Assembly (NCBI RefSeq): GCF_023109105.1
Contig: NZ_JALDTZ010000007.1
Span: 1 to 64,000, forward strand
DNA: 64,000 nt
Origin: Streptococcus mitis
GTDB lineage: Bacteria; Bacillota; Bacilli; Lactobacillales; Streptococcaceae
Reading direction: 5' to 3'
The notes under the pieces are model-generated. The model saw only the letters and a list, made by a program, of their open reading frames with translations. It was not told the DNA's origin and ran no database searches. This document shows, piece after piece, positions 1 through 8,129 of this stretch. Within the stretch, counting starts at the first letter, position 1. Every line of letters begins with the position of its first letter. The position numbers and the translations under genes are program-made.

Positions 1-100
1 TTGCCACTGGTTTTTAGGGTTTTTATCAGACTAACTTCCACTTGAATTAGCGATGGAACTTAGTTTGGGAATTTAGCAATTTTAGCTCTTTGGTACCACC

Positions 101-299
101 TTATGCTCAATAAAAATCAAAGAGCAAACCAGGATGCTAGCTGCAGGTTGCTAAAAGTACTGCTTTGAGGTTGTAGATAAGACTGACGGAGTCAGCTCAA
201 AACACTGTTTTGAGGTTGCAGATAGAACTGACAAAGTCAGTCACATATATAATCCAAGGTGAAGCTGGCGTGGTTTGAAGAGATTTCTAAAGAGTATTA
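101..299 (-). repeat. BOX element (C-B-B-A, minus orientation)
   Basis: A BOX-type repeat read on the minus strand. The boxC end lies near 101-160, two boxB-like units follow (the GACTGACGGAGTCAG and ACTGACAAAGTCAGT dyads), and the boxA end with GCTGGCGTGGTTTGAAGAG closes it near 299. It matches the other BOX copies in this window. It sits downstream of the response regulator gene, and no coding sequence is seen in bases 1-399. Confidence 0.88.
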
Positions 300-399
300 G
301 ACGAAACAAAAAGGAGGAAACTAAGCCCCCTCAAGTTACAAACTGTTTCATTGAATCACTTCAATTTTAGCACATAATGGTTTTCGAGTTATGATAGTA

Positions 400-999
400 T
401 CACAACCAACCAGATTCTTTCGCGATATTAGCTGCCTCTGTTCGATTACCTGCATCTAGTTTCGAAAGAATATTGGTGACATAGTTTCGGACGGTTCCGT
501 TGGATAGATAAAGTTTGTCTGCAATTTCTTGGTTGGATAGGCCTTGGGCAACTCCTTGTAAAACAGCCACTTCTTGCTCGGTCAAGGGATTGGGATGGGT
601 CATCATGACTTCCATCAGCTCTGGAGAATATTCCTTGCGTCCCTCTAACACCGTATGCAGGGTTTGCATGAGCTCGGCGATGCTCCGCTCTTTCAAGACA
701 TAGGCGTCGACTCCTGCTTTGACCGCTCGTTCAAAATAGCCTGGGCGTTTAAAGGTCGTAACGATAACCACCTTGGTTTCAGGCACTTCTTGTTTGATCC
801 ACTCGAGCGCTTCTAATCCCGTCTTGACTGGCATTTCAACGTCAAGAATGGCAATATCTACTGCTTCTTTTTCCAAGATTTGGATAGCTTCAGCTCCATT
901 TTTCGCCTGCAAGACAGTCTCCACATCTGGTTGAAAGCTTAAGAGTTGGCACATGGCATCTCTAAGCATACTTTGATCTTCTGCGACAAGTAGTTTCAT
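400..999 (-). CDS. NarL/LuxR-family response regulator (TCS11-like)
   Basis: A response regulator that takes a phosphate from the adjacent histidine kinase and binds DNA. The receiver domain covers about residues 1-120, with acidic residues E7/D8, phospho-acceptor D53 in ILDVEMP, T81/T82 and K103. A LuxR-type helix-turn-helix follows at about 138-190 (LTEQE...[13 protein letters not shown]...TVRNYV). The length of 199 residues is normal for the NarL family. It is the last gene of an ABC transporter-kinase-regulator operon, one base after the kinase stop. The gene set and lengths resemble pneumococcal TCS11 (RR11/HK11 with an ABC transporter), recalled from memory. The natural signal is not evident. 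Confidence 0.95.
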   Translation of the reverse strand: MKLLVAEDQSMLRDAMCQLLSFQPDVETVLQAKNGAEAIQILEKEAVDIAILDVEMPVKTGLEALEWIKQEVPETKVVIVTTFKRPGYFERAVKAGVDAYVLKERSIAELMQTLHTVLEGRKEYSPELMEVMMTHPNPLTEQEVAVLQGVAQGLSNQEIADKLYLSNGTVRNYVTNILSKLDAGNRTEAANIAKESGWL

Positions 1000-1000
1000 C

Positions 1001-2098
1001 TTAGTTTCTCTCCTTATAAGGTAGTCGAACCTGAACTTCTGTCGGTTGTTTCCAACTAATTACCTTTACTTCTCCCAAAAATGGAAGAACACGATCTCGA
1101 ACTGTATGGAGCTCATCCCCCTTTATAGAAGCAAAGCCACAGCCATCATCTCTCACTGTTAGAATGAGTTCTTTCTCTGTCCGTTCTAATTTTAAGTAGA
1201 CTTTAGACGCTTTAGCATGTTTGATGATATTGGTCGCAAGTTCTAACAAAATCATAGCAGCTGTCGACTCTACATCCTGGGTCAAACTAGCCTTGTCCAA
1301 TTGATTCTCAACTTGAACTTCAATGCTAGCAATCTCAAGCATCTTCTTGACGGTTTCAAGTTCTGAGGCTAAGGTCCGTGATTTCAGATTTTCCACAATG
1401 GTTCGCACTTCATTCATAGAATCCTTGCTTATCTGGTGAATTTCTTTTAATTCCTTCTCCACCTGTGGATAAGCCTGCATTTGAAATAACTGCAAGGCTA
1501 GATCTGTCTTGACACTCAGCATAGCAAAGGTATGTCCCAGACTATCATGCAAATCCTGACCGATACGACTACGTTCGTTTTCAGCAAGCAATAGATTTAT
1601 CTGGGCATTTTGCTTGGCCTGAGCTTCTTTCAAATCCTCGACAATGCGAATCCGAACCAAACCCAATGTCATCAAATCGACAAAAGTAAGAATCCCAAGT
1701 TCAAAGGCTACAGCCTCAGTTTCGACTGACTGAAACATCATGAGTTGTCCAACAACAAGAACTTGAGCAAGGAGAAAAGTCCAGACATGCAGAGAACGAA
1801 GACTCCGCACCCTGAAATGATAAATTAAGAGATTAGAAAGGTAAAAGAAAAACCAGATATAATTAACAGCAACAAAGGCAGTATAACCAACTACATAAGT
1901 CAGCATGATCCCCCAGAAAAGCCAAGATAGGCGCTGGCTCTTAGTTGTTAAAATACCCAAATACGCCACTACAAATAGAATATCAATCAATAAATGCCAG
2001 GCAGAAAGCCACCCAGTCACTACAGGTAGGATGGGGAAAATCATAAAAATCAAACTGGCCCAAAACATATAGTGTATGCTTTTCAGTCTTTCAAGCAT
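1001..2098 (-). CDS. Sensor histidine kinase, HisKA_3 type (TCS11-like)
   Basis: A membrane sensor kinase of the NarX/DesK class. About 150 N-terminal residues form several hydrophobic segments without a large extracellular domain, so it probably senses the membrane or a partner protein. The H-box is QDLHDSLGH with phospho-acceptor H184. The ATPase domain shows an N-box ([13 protein letters not shown]290) and a G-box (DDGCGF, near 317-322). The 365-residue length suits the family. Its start overlaps the permease stop (TAATG), which implies translational coupling with the transporter. The transporter is the likely regulated output. Confidence 0.95.
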   Translation of the reverse strand: MLERLKSIHYMFWASLIFMIFPILPVVTGWLSAWHLLIDILFVVAYLGILTTKSQRLSWLFWGIMLTYVVGYTAFVAVNYIWFFFYLSNLLIYHFRVRSLRSLHVWTFLLAQVLVVGQLMMFQSVETEAVAFELGILTFVDLMTLGLVRIRIVEDLKEAQAKQNAQINLLLAENERSRIGQDLHDSLGHTFAMLSVKTDLALQLFQMQAYPQVEKELKEIHQISKDSMNEVRTIVENLKSRTLASELETVKKMLEIASIEVQVENQLDKASLTQDVESTAAMILLELATNIIKHAKASKVYLKLERTEKELILTVRDDGCGFASIKGDELHTVRDRVLPFLGEVKVISWKQPTEVQVRLPYKERN

Positions 2099-2835
2099 TA
2101 AGCATTCTCCTTATGACCTTGAAGGTAAATAGTCAAACCAAACAAAACTGCTGAAAAAACAAGTAGATAAACTGTGGCTGATAGATTGATGCCACCCTCA
2201 TTTAAGAAGGTCTTGATCAATTCCATCAACTGATAGCTTGGTAGGCGCTTCCCGATTGCTTGCATCCAGTCTGGAAATAAAGAGACAGGCATCCAGAGTC
2301 CGCCTAACACAGCCAAGCCAAAGTAAAGAAGATTGCCTACGACAGACATCAACTGACTAGAAGGTAAGAGAGTCAAGGTCAAGCCAAGAGCTACAAAAGC
2401 TACACTTCCTACTATTAGCAAGAGCGCAGCCCCAATCCAGCTTCCTAAAGGCATATCCACACCTCTGACCAAGTGCCCAACTGAGAAAACAACCAGGATT
2501 GAAACCAAATAATCAACTATCATACTTGTTATCTTTGATAGATAATATTCTACCATATTTACTGGAGTATGGCGTAATGTTTTCTGCCAGTTGTTGATCT
2601 TGTCGGTATGTAAAACAACTGGGAATGAAAAGATAGCTGTTGACATCATGGAAAAGGCCGTCATAGAGATAAGGTAGTCGCGCATAAAATTTGCTGGTCC
2701 ATCGGGTGTATCCTGGTACATGCCTGAAAAGAATAGATAGAAGGCTGTCGGCATCCCTACGGATAATAGATAATAGACTAATTGTCGTTTGGTCAATAGA
2801 AATTCTATCTTGTTTAGTGCGATCCATCGTTTCAT
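2098..2835 (-). CDS. ABC-2 type transporter permease
   Basis: Membrane subunit of the ABC transporter encoded with the two-component system. It has about six hydrophobic segments, beginning after a short basic N-terminus (MKRWIALNKIEFLLTKRQ). The longer open frame begins ten codons upstream inside the ATPase gene. The start chosen here has an AGGGAG ribosome site nine bases upstream and begins one base after the ATPase stop. Families of this kind (ABC-2, DrrB-like) export peptides, lipids or drugs. Coupling to a DesK-type kinase suggests export or defence in response to cell-envelope stress; the substrate is unknown. Confidence 0.9.
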   Translation of the reverse strand: MKRWIALNKIEFLLTKRQLVYYLLSVGMPTAFYLFFSGMYQDTPDGPANFMRDYLISMTAFSMMSTAIFSFPVVLHTDKINNWQKTLRHTPVNMVEYYLSKITSMIVDYLVSILVVFSVGHLVRGVDMPLGSWIGAALLLIVGSVAFVALGLTLTLLPSSQLMSVVGNLLYFGLAVLGGLWMPVSLFPDWMQAIGKRLPSYQLMELIKTFLNEGGINLSATVYLLVFSAVLFGLTIYLQGHKENA

Positions 2836-2836
2836 C

Positions 2837-3721
2837 TTAGTCATCTCCCTTTTGTGTTTCTTCAAAGATTGTATCTAGCAAGCTACGGTTATTGACTTCA
2901 ATTTCTTGAATCCTACAGCCTGCCTGTACTAACAGTTCCCAGAAAGCATCCGCTTCACGTGTGACTACTTGCAGGGCATCTTGTTTTTGTGACCAGTTTT
3001 CAACCAAGTTAGACTGCTCAACGACTTTCTTGTAAGCCAGAGGTAGGATGAAGTGCTTTTCAATCTCCTCACTGCGCATGGCTAGAGGTGTCGTATCACG
3101 AATCAACTCTCCCTTATTTAAGACCAAAATCCGGTCCGCTGTATGCTCTACTTCCTCAATATAATGGGACGAATAGAGAATGGTAACTCCTTGGGATTTT
3201 AGATCTTGGACAATTTCCCAAAAACGTTGACGGGTTGAAGTATCCATGGCCGCAGTTGGCTCATCTAAAAAGACAAGCTTTGGTCGGCCAATCAAGGTCA
3301 AGATAAAAGAGAAGAGACGCTTCTGCCCACCTGACAATTTTTCTGCAAATTGCTCTTTCTGTTGCTGGTCAAACTGCAATAGTTGATCAATTTCCTGGTT
3401 GCTCAAGGGATTTGGATAGATACGTTGAAAGAAAGCAATCAACTCTTTAACTTTTAATTTCTGAACAATGACATTTTCTTGAGGGAGGTAGCCTCTAATA
3501 TAGTCTAACTGAGAACTCGTCACTGGCAAGCCTTGGATAGATACTTGACCGCTGGTGACTAGCTTATCTCCAAGTAAACAATCTAAGAGTGTAGTCTTTC
3601 CGGCACCATTGGGTCCAATCAAGGCGACACATTCTCCTTCTGCTACCTCAAAGGAAATATCCTTCAAAATAGCCTTCCCCTTGATGTTTTTATGTAAGCC
3701 TTGAACCTTAATCATGTTCAT
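2837..3721 (-). CDS. ABC transporter ATP-binding protein
   Basis: ATPase partner of the following permease. Walker A is GPNGAGKTT, the signature is KLSGGQKRL, Walker B is LVFLDEPTAAMD, and the switch histidine lies in YSSHYIEE. Family length is usual (294 residues), with a C-terminal extension of about 70 residues after the NBD. The ATG overlaps the last codons of the small membrane protein gene and has AAAGGAG seven bases upstream. It forms one transporter with the permease and is likely controlled by the co-encoded kinase and regulator. Confidence 0.94.
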   Translation of the reverse strand: MNMIKVQGLHKNIKGKAILKDISFEVAEGECVALIGPNGAGKTTLLDCLLGDKLVTSGQVSIQGLPVTSSQLDYIRGYLPQENVIVQKLKVKELIAFFQRIYPNPLSNQEIDQLLQFDQQQKEQFAEKLSGGQKRLFSFILTLIGRPKLVFLDEPTAAMDTSTRQRFWEIVQDLKSQGVTILYSSHYIEEVEHTADRILVLNKGELIRDTTPLAMRSEEIEKHFILPLAYKKVVEQSNLVENWSQKQDALQVVTREADAFWELLVQAGCRIQEIEVNNRSLLDTIFEETQKGDD

Positions 3722-3902
3722 GATATTCTCCTTTCAGCCATTCCATCCCCATCGGAAAGGCGATAAAAATCATAAATCCTAATCCCCATGCACCACGGAT
3801 GAATTGGTGAAGGAAGGCTTGATCAAACCAACCTGTAAACATTTCTACCAACCATACCACTAATGACATACCAATGAAAAGATAGATGATTGCTTTTTTC
3901 AT
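3708..3902 (-). CDS. Small membrane protein of the TCS11-like operon
   Basis: A 64-residue protein with two hydrophobic segments (about 3-20 and 32-52) and a charged C-terminus ending EYHEHD. It overlaps its upstream neighbour (ATGA) and the ATPase gene downstream, so it is translationally coupled within the operon. I do not recognise a named family. Size and position suggest an accessory membrane subunit of the transporter or of the kinase. Confidence 0.82.
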   Translation of the reverse strand: MKKAIIYLFIGMSLVVWLVEMFTGWFDQAFLHQFIRGAWGLGFMIFIAFPMGMEWLKGEYHEHD

Positions 3903-4090
3903 TCCTCAAACTCCTTTTTCACATCTGAGACCAATTTCAAACCTTCTCGGATCAACCAAGACATCATGCCAAATCCTGCAAATAACTCCCAAGGAAAATG
4001 ATAGAAGTCTTCATCCAATCCAGAAAACATGAGATAGGTCATGACTCCTGCTGCTACTAAACTCATTGCGACAATTACTTTATCTTTCAT
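3899..4090 (-). CDS. Small membrane protein, first gene of the TCS11-like operon
   Basis: A 63-residue protein with one clear hydrophobic helix (VIVAMSLVAAGVMTYLMF), a second weaker one and a charged C-terminus (DVKKEFEE). A longer frame begins eight codons upstream, but its ATG would lie at or before the predicted transcription start. The internal ATG has GGAGG eight bases ahead and is preferred. It overlaps the next gene by four bases. Together the two small genes look like duplicated, diverged membrane components; their function is unknown. Confidence 0.8.
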   Translation of the reverse strand: MKDKVIVAMSLVAAGVMTYLMFSGLDEDFYHFPWELFAGFGMMSWLIREGLKLVSDVKKEFEE

Positions 4091-4116
4091 TTTTTCTTCC
4101 TCCATTTGATACATCT

Positions 4117-4145
4117 AGTATAATTCTTTGAAGGTAGAATCACTA
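4117..4145 (-). promoter_or_regulatory. Promoter of the TCS11-like operon
   Basis: A TATACT -10 box (minus strand, 4117-4122) with only a weak -35 (TAGTGA near 4140-4145) lies about 26 bases before the first ATG. The poor -35 suggests dependence on an activator bound upstream. Confidence 0.55.
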
Positions 4146-4153
4146 GAAGTTTC

Positions 4154-4180
4154 TGTCATGAGGAAATATGACAAATGTCA
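4154..4180. promoter_or_regulatory. Candidate response-regulator operator
   Basis: A perfect dyad TGACA-AA-TGTCA at 4169-4180 and a nearby TGTCATG half-site at 4154-4160 lie just upstream of the weak promoter of the operon. This is where an autoregulating NarL-type regulator would bind. The assignment to the co-encoded regulator is inference. Confidence 0.45.
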
Positions 4181-4263
4181 CAAAAAAAGATGGAACAGAA
4201 ATTACTAGATTGGGTCAATTTTCTAGTTCCAATCAACTACCCAGTTAAAAACTCATTGCAAAC

Positions 4264-4296
4264 CAAAAAGAGGCTGGGACAAAAGTCCTAGCCTCT
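4264..4296 (-). terminator. Intrinsic terminator after fakA
   Basis: On the minus strand an 11-bp stem (GAGGCTAGGAC with GTCCCAGCCTC, one mismatch) and a TTTT loop are followed by TTTTTGG. It is the distal end of the multi-hairpin repeat and would end the asp23-fakA transcript. Confidence 0.85.
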
Positions 4297-4445
4297 AAAT
4301 TGTTTTTGGATTGTCGAGCAAGACGCAGTGGTTGAGTGGGCTCTACTACGCTGATTTCATCAGCTTTTACAGCCCTACTCAACTGTGCGGAGGTGGGACG
4401 ACGAAATCGAATTCTAACGAATTACCGATTTCTGTCCCACTCTCT
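4269..4445 (-). repeat. Multi-hairpin intergenic repeat (SPRITE-like)
   Basis: About 175 bases built of three successive inverted repeats: GAGGCTGGGAC/GTCCTAGCCTC (4270-4295), GTTGAGTGGGCT/AGCCCTACTCAAC (4331-4383, with an inner GCTGAT/ATCAGC), and GTGGGAC/GTCCCAC (4393-4440). It fills the gap after fakA and ends in an intrinsic terminator on the minus strand. The design recalls the pneumococcal rho-independent-terminator-like repeats called SPRITEs. I cannot confirm family membership without comparison. Confidence 0.6.
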
Positions 4446-4466
4446 CTTTCATTTTCTATTTAATCT

Positions 4467-6131
4467 TTATTCCACACTGAAAAGATATGGGTAAACTGGT
4501 TGTTGACCTTGGTGGATTTCTACTTCTACATCTTCGAATTCTTCTGCGATTTCTTGAGCGATTTGGTTAGCTAATTCTTCGCTTCCATCTTCACCGACAT
4601 AGAAGGTTACGATTTCACTGTCTTCGTCCAACATATGTTTCAAAGTTTCAGTCAAGGTTTGGTGCATATCAGGATTTGATACAAGAATCTTACCATCTAC
4701 CATACCAAGATTGTCATTTTCATGAATTTCTAGACCATCAATAGTCGTGTCACGAACGGCTGTTGTTACACTACCACTGACCACATCACCAAGAGCTGCA
4801 GTCATACGTTCTTGGTTTTCTTCGATAGACTTGCTTGGATCAAAGGCAAGAAGACTAGTCAATCCTTGAGGAATTGTACGAGCTTCTACTACAACCGCTG
4901 GTTGTTCCAATACTTCGGCTGCAGATTGAGCTGCCATGAAGATGTTTTTGTTGTTTGGCAAGAAGATAATATTACGAGCATTGACTTTCTCAACTGCCTT
5001 GACAAAGTCTTCTGTCGAAGGGTTCATAGTTTGTCCACCTTCGATGACATAGTCCACACCTTGAGCACGGAAGATATCTGCCAAACCTTGTCCAGCTACT
5101 ACTGCGATAACGGCATATTCTTTTTCTTCAGCTGGCTTGCTGACTTGAGCTTCTTTTTCTACTTGCGCTTCGTGTTGGTTACGCATGTTATCTACTTTAA
5201 CCTTGACCAAGCTACCATATTTAAGACCTTCTTGCATAACAAGACCTGGATCTTCTGTATGGACGTGAACTTTGACGATTTCGTCATCATTGACAACAAG
5301 CAATGAATCTCCAAGGTCGTTCAAGTAGTTACGGAATTCTTCGTAGTCAAACTCTTTAGCATAAGTTGGGCCTTGTTTAAGGGCAACCATGATTTCTGTA
5401 CAGTATCCAAAGGTAATGTCTTCTGTTGCCACATGTCCAGCTACAGACTTGTGGTGTTCAGCATTGATCATCTCACCCATATTAGCTGGAGTCGCTACAA
5501 AGTCTTCAGACGCACTGTATTCACCAGTAAGAGCTGAAAGGAAGCCTTCGTAGATGAAGACCAAACCTTGACCACCTGAGTCCACGACGCCAACTTCCTT
5601 CAAGACTGGAAGCATGTCTGGAGTCTTAGCAAGAGCTGTTTTAGCTCCTTCCAAGGCAGCGCGCATAATCTCAATGGCATCGTCTGTTTGCTCAGCTTTT
5701 TTCTTAGCACCGATAGCAGCACCTCGAGAAACTGTCAAAATCGTTCCTTCAACTGGTTTCATCACTGCCTTATAGGCAACTTCTACACCTGATTGGAAGG
5801 CAAGGGCCAAGTCTTGACCTGTTAACTCATCTTTATCCTTGATAGCTTGTGAAAATCCACGGAAAAGCTGAGACGTAATAACGCCCGAGTTTCCACGCGC
5901 ACCCATCAAAAGACCTTTGGCAAGAATGCTTGCTACCTCGCCAACTGTAGAAGCTGGCTTGTCTGCAACTTCTTTAGCTCCATTTTCAATGGTCATTCCC
6001 ATATTTGTCCCAGTATCTCCATCTGGAACTGGAAAGACGTTTAATGAATTGACATATTCAGCTTGCTTATTCAAGCGAGTTGATGCAGCCTGCACCATTT
6101 CTTGAAATAAGCTAGTAGTAATTTTTGACAC
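4467..6131 (-). CDS. fakA: Fatty acid kinase ATP-binding subunit FakA (YloV, DAK family)
   Basis: Phosphorylates fatty acids held by FakB proteins, so that exogenous fatty acids enter phospholipid synthesis. The N-terminal DhaL-like ATPase domain (about 1-200) shows NVFPVPDGDTGTNM and GARGNSGV motifs. A middle domain and a C-terminal DegV-like domain make up the usual 554 residues or so. Translation starts at a GTG with AGGAG seven bases upstream, directly after the Asp23-family gene (two-base gap). This pair (yloU-yloV) is conserved in Firmicutes. The FakB partners are not in this window. Confidence 0.95.
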   Translation of the reverse strand: MSKITTSLFQEMVQAASTRLNKQAEYVNSLNVFPVPDGDTGTNMGMTIENGAKEVADKPASTVGEVASILAKGLLMGARGNSGVITSQLFRGFSQAIKDKDELTGQDLALAFQSGVEVAYKAVMKPVEGTILTVSRGAAIGAKKKAEQTDDAIEIMRAALEGAKTALAKTPDMLPVLKEVGVVDSGGQGLVFIYEGFLSALTGEYSASEDFVATPANMGEMINAEHHKSVAGHVATEDITFGYCTEIMVALKQGPTYAKEFDYEEFRNYLNDLGDSLLVVNDDEIVKVHVHTEDPGLVMQEGLKYGSLVKVKVDNMRNQHEAQVEKEAQVSKPAEEKEYAVIAVVAGQGLADIFRAQGVDYVIEGGQTMNPSTEDFVKAVEKVNARNIIFLPNNKNIFMAAQSAAEVLEQPAVVVEARTIPQGLTSLLAFDPSKSIEENQERMTAALGDVVSGSVTTAVRDTTIDGLEIHENDNLGMVDGKILVSNPDMHQTLTETLKHMLDEDSEIVTFYVGEDGSEELANQIAQEIAEEFEDVEVEIHQGQQPVYPYLFSVE

Positions 6132-6133
6132 GG

Positions 6134-6499
6134 TTATTCTCCTACAACTTTGATATTTTGAATGTAGACATTTACAGTCTGAGCAGTAATTCCAAGCTGG
6201 TTTTCCAAGCTAAAACGAACACGCTCTTGAATGTTTTTTGACACTTCGCTAATCTTTGTTCCGTAGCTCAACACGGTATATACATCAACTGCAATACTAC
6301 CATCTTCGGCCGCTTTTACGACGACACCTTTAGAATAATTTTCCTTACCTAGCAGGGCTTGGAAATTATCTTTGAGGGCATTTTTACTAGCCATACCGAC
6401 CACACCAAAAATCTCAGTTGCTGCTCCACCTACGACGGTTGCAATCACTTCATCTGTTAGTTCGATTTGACCATCTTTTGTATTAATTTTTACAGTCAT
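6134..6499 (-). CDS. Asp23/Gls24 family protein (YloU-like)
   Basis: A 121-residue Asp23 domain protein (TDEVIATVVGGAATEIFGVVGM and a C-terminal VNVYIQNIKVV strand). Proteins of this family are membrane-associated or envelope-stress-related; this type is always paired with the fatty acid kinase. A longer frame starts 15 codons upstream, but that ATG coincides with the promoter -10. The internal ATG with GAGG eight bases upstream is chosen. It heads the fakA operon. Confidence 0.92.
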   Translation of the reverse strand: MTVKINTKDGQIELTDEVIATVVGGAATEIFGVVGMASKNALKDNFQALLGKENYSKGVVVKAAEDGSIAVDVYTVLSYGTKISEVSKNIQERVRFSLENQLGITAQTVNVYIQNIKVVGE

Positions 6500-6527
6500 C
6501 CTTTTTACCTCAACTAGTTGATACTCT

Positions 6528-6556
6528 ATTTTATCATATTTCATCTCAAGTGTAAA
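6528..6556 (-). promoter_or_regulatory. Promoter of the asp23-fakA operon
   Basis: Minus-strand TTTACA (6551-6556), a 17-base spacer and TAAAAT (6528-6533) with a TGA extended -10. It lies about 30 bases before the corrected ATG and rules out the longer frame. Confidence 0.72.
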
Positions 6557-6619
6557 AGCAGAATACTGTATCAGCGGATATTTACTCTATTTTTCAAATG
6601 ATTTTATACCTACAGTAAA

Positions 6620-6640
6620 AGAAAAAAGACCCTAAGGTCT
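6620..6640 (-). terminator. Intrinsic terminator after rpmB
   Basis: Minus-strand AGACC-TTAG-GGTCT hairpin followed by TTTTTT, 15 bases beyond the rpmB stop. Confidence 0.7.
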
Positions 6641-6654
6641 CCTTACTTTTATTA

Positions 6655-6843
6655 TTAAACGCGTTCAACTTTACCTGATTTCAAAGCACGAGCTGAAGCC
6701 CAAACTTTTTTAGGTTTACCATCGATAAGAACAGTAACTTTTTGAAGGTTTGGTTTTACGGCACGTTTTGTTTGGTTCATCGCGTGTGAACGGTTGTTTC
6801 CTGATACAGTCTTACGACCTGTAAAGTAACATACTTTAGCCAT
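6655..6843 (-). CDS. rpmB: 50S ribosomal protein L28
   Basis: A 62-residue basic ribosomal protein of the large subunit. It starts [20 protein letters not shown] and carries the conserved [10 protein letters not shown] and [10 protein letters not shown] motifs. Length is normal for the family. The zinc-binding cysteines seen in some L28 forms are absent apart from C5. It is transcribed alone, from its own promoter and to its own terminator. GGAGG precedes the ATG. Confidence 0.97.
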   Translation of the reverse strand: MAKVCYFTGRKTVSGNNRSHAMNQTKRAVKPNLQKVTVLIDGKPKKVWASARALKSGKVERV

Positions 6844-6856
6844 TGTGTTTTCCTCC

Positions 6857-6930
6857 TATTAGATCTAATATAGCGGATGTGCTAGCACCACATACCGTAC
6901 TATGTTATCACACTTTCTTCATTTTTGCAA
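6857..6930 (-). promoter_or_regulatory. rpmB promoter and palindromic leader
   Basis: Minus-strand TTGCAA (6925-6930), 17 bases, TAACAT (6902-6907) with a TGA extended -10. The short leader holds two perfect palindromes, GTGCTAGCAC (6879-6888) and TATTAGATCTAATA (6857-6870). The second abuts the ribosome binding site and could fold over it. Autogenous control by L28 is possible but only inferred. Confidence 0.6.
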
Positions 6931-6948
6931 GGGAATTGGAAGATTTTT

Positions 6949-7623
6949 TTATTTAACGTAGACAATCCCCAACTTCCCAAAGGCCACATCTCCACGGATA
7001 ATCAAGGTTTTGCTGGTTGGGGCTAGAGGTGCATCTGCCTTGGCTGCGCCACAGAAAGTTTCCACCTTCAGATCCACTCTCCAGTGTTGAGGCACGTAGA
7101 TAACTGCATTCCCAAAACCGACTTCCACCTTCAGGGTTGCAGTATCTCCTAAAATCTCTGCATTGTCATAATATATCTTGGCATTCCCAAAACCAACTTC
7201 TACTTGGTCTTCTACCAATTCTTGATCTTGCTTGTAAAAAGTACCTGTCCCAAAAGCGACTTCCTTGTCTGTAAGAATGGTCTTTTCCCCATCATGCCAC
7301 CATTTTTTCCCATTCCAAGTTCTGTTAGAGTGAGTCAAAGCACTAACTCCAAGAACAATTAGAATACTAGCCCCAAAAATTGACTGATTGGGAATCGGTA
7401 AAATGTCATAAAAACGATTAGCAATCATGAGGGCTGCTAGGGCTGTAAAAGAGGCTGAAGTAAAATGACGACGCAACAAAGCTCCTACTGATTGGTAGGC
7501 AAAAAAAGCAATACCGATCAAGGGCCAAATGTGTCCCCCCAGAGAAGGGATTCCAAAATTCCCCTGCAATAATACCAAAGCTGCCAATACTAGCAACACA
7601 ATACCAAATACTTTCTTTTTCAT
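6949..7623 (-). CDS. LiaF-like membrane protein paired with a LytTR regulator
   Basis: A 224-residue protein. About four hydrophobic segments fill residues 5-100. A soluble C-terminal beta-rich domain (about 110-224) carries repeated EVGFGNA motifs, as in LiaF/YvqF (cell wall-active antibiotic response domain). It follows the LytTR gene by four bases. In streptococcal LytTR systems such as HdrRM and BrsRM, a co-encoded membrane protein restrains the regulator; the same role is inferred here. The C-terminus ends GIVYVK. No terminator is obvious downstream. Confidence 0.88.
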   Translation of the reverse strand: MKKKVFGIVLLVLAALVLLQGNFGIPSLGGHIWPLIGIAFFAYQSVGALLRRHFTSASFTALAALMIANRFYDILPIPNQSIFGASILIVLGVSALTHSNRTWNGKKWWHDGEKTILTDKEVAFGTGTFYKQDQELVEDQVEVGFGNAKIYYDNAEILGDTATLKVEVGFGNAVIYVPQHWRVDLKVETFCGAAKADAPLAPTSKTLIIRGDVAFGKLGIVYVK

Positions 7624-7627
7624 CTTG

Positions 7628-8074
7628 TTACCTCATGTTTCTTAGATTTTCTTTTAGGAGGGATTGGTAATGCCGTGAGACATGAATCTCCTTGTGAGTT
7701 TGATAAAAGGAAATGGTGCCCGTTCCTGAAAAGGACTTGTCCACCGAATAGACTTGCCGAATATTAGCGATTGTTGACTTGGATACCCGACTGAAATAGC
7801 GAGGAAGGATAGCCTCTAACTCATAGAGCTTAAGCCGAACCTCGTAGGCATCTTTCTGGGTATGGGCATAAATCTTGCTACCTTCCGTCTCAAAGAAGAG
7901 AATTTCCGACAAGTCTAAGTAGTACTCACCCGTCCCCTTATAAAAAATCAACCTAGGAGACTTGGACTCTTGCAAGAGACGCTGCAAATCCGCAATCTCA
8001 TCTGTCAAAGTCGCTGCCTTGATGACAATTTCAGTTTCCTCTAAATTGCTGTCAATTTCGATTCGTAACTTCAT
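7628..8074 (-). CDS. LytTR-family transcriptional regulator (operon 1)
   Basis: A 148-residue regulator with an N-terminal alpha/beta segment of about 45 residues and a LytTR DNA-binding domain (about 50-148: GEYYLDLSEILFFETEGSKI, RVSKSTIANI, HVSRHY). No receiver domain is present, so it is not a classical response regulator. The start MKLRIEI has GGAG just upstream; a longer frame begins six codons earlier. It is co-transcribed with the LiaF-like gene. A 21-bp-spaced direct repeat upstream is its probable binding site. Its paralogue is the LytTR gene at 47.9-48.3 kb. Confidence 0.92.
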   Translation of the reverse strand: MKLRIEIDSNLEETEIVIKAATLTDEIADLQRLLQESKSPRLIFYKGTGEYYLDLSEILFFETEGSKIYAHTQKDAYEVRLKLYELEAILPRYFSRVSKSTIANIRQVYSVDKSFSGTGTISFYQTHKEIHVSRHYQSLLKENLRNMR

Positions 8075-8094
8075 TCCATCTCCTTTCTGCATCT

Positions 8095-8123
8095 ACTATA
8101 CCAAAGGCCAGAAGACTTTACAA
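8095..8123 (-). promoter_or_regulatory. Promoter of LytTR operon 1
   Basis: Minus-strand TTGTAA (8118-8123), a 17-base spacer and TATAGT (8095-8100) with TGG extended -10. The start codon follows about 20 bases downstream. Confidence 0.75.
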
Positions 8124-8129
8124 GAGTAA

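Noticed and set aside
84..100. Minus-strand AGGTGGTACC, resembling the T-box antiterminator core
   Set aside because: The BOX element occupies the place where stem I and specifier loop should be, the following CGCG is missing and no convincing terminator alternative is visible within the window.
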